Assembly: GCA_009177225.1 (NCBI GenBank)
Contig: WFLZ01000231.1
Span: 7,485-13,880 of the forward strand
Reading direction: 5' to 3'
DNA: 6,396 nucleotides
Source: Clostridia bacterium
Lineage (GTDB): Bacteria > Bacillota > Clostridia > Oscillospirales > Ruminococcaceae
The notes below the pieces were generated by a model. It was not told the origin of the DNA. It searched no databases and was given only the letters and a program-made list of their open reading frames with translations. Both the position numbers and the translations under genes were made by a program. Of this stretch, positions 6,274 through 6,396 are shown piece after piece; positions within the stretch are counted from its first letter, which is position 1; every line of letters begins with the position of its first letter.

Positions 6274-6396
6274 GAATTAAGATTACAAGCAGTCACTTAC
6301 TAATAGACAAATTGATAGAATCTATTGCTTCTCGACAAACATATATTCAGTTTGCATCACAATCTGATGCGATGCAAGCACAAAGATTTTTTAGTA
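6270..6396 (+). CDS. Start of an unidentified downstream gene (3' end outside window)
   Basis: An open frame begins with ATG at 6270, overlapping the stop of the previous gene as ATGA, and stays open for 42 codons to the end of the window. The N-terminus reads M-R-I-K-I-T-S-S-H, followed by a probable helix (L-L-I-D-K-L-I-E-S-I) and then a strand (T-Y-I-Q-F-A). The ribosome site is weak, so translation is probably coupled to the upstream gene. The opening R-I-K-I matches the short motif shared by its neighbours. Too little is present to name a family. An opening strand is also what a ubiquitin-like or E2-like fold could show, but this is not evidence for either. Confidence 0.65.
   Translation, partial: MRIKITSSHLLIDKLIESIASRQTYIQFASQSDAMQAQRFFS

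Overview
The window is an AT-rich bacterial segment carrying nine tightly packed genes, all on the + strand. Strong GGAGG-type ribosome binding sites and low-GC codon use suggest a Bacillota (Clostridia-like) host, although no gene here fixes the taxonomy. Gaps between genes are 6 to 21 bases, and three junctions overlap (4 bases at 1299, 11 bases at 4711, 4 bases at 6270). No internal terminator, promoter-sized gap, tRNA, rRNA, transposase or CRISPR array is visible. It reads as the middle of one long operon, cut at both ends.

Layout: (1) 1-1302, a ubiquitin-E1/ThiF-like activating enzyme with its 5' end cut off. (2) 1299-2033, a zinc-ribbon protein with one membrane segment. (3) 2046-2228, a 60-residue protein with two hydrophobic segments. 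(4) 2238-3641, a protein resembling TraG/VirD4/HerA-type ATPases, with both nucleotide-binding motifs eroded. (5) 3663-4721, a multi-spanning membrane protein that looks like an M48 (HtpX/Ste24) metalloprotease without its HExxH motif. (6) 4711-5481, a JAB/JAMM isopeptidase with an intact metal-binding motif. (7) 5488-5814, a small protein with an N-terminal repeat and a C-terminal Cys-rich zinc site. (8) 5821-6273, a protein with a TerY-C-like Cys cluster. (9) 6270-6396, the start of another gene.

As a system, the operon pairs the 'writer' (E1) and 'eraser' (JAB) of a ubiquitin-like conjugation pathway with membrane proteins, zinc modules and two apparent pseudoenzymes. No E2 or ubiquitin-like modifier is recognisable in the window; they may lie outside it. 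A further signal is a short basic/isoleucine peptide, roughly [RK]-[IV]-x-[IV], found at or near a terminus or beside a linker in most of these otherwise unrelated proteins. It may be a shared docking strand, but codon bias could also produce it. The membrane-associated ubiquitin-like operon with two pseudoenzymes is the part most likely to be undescribed. Defence, stress response and envelope protein quality control are all possible roles, and the sequence alone does not choose between them.
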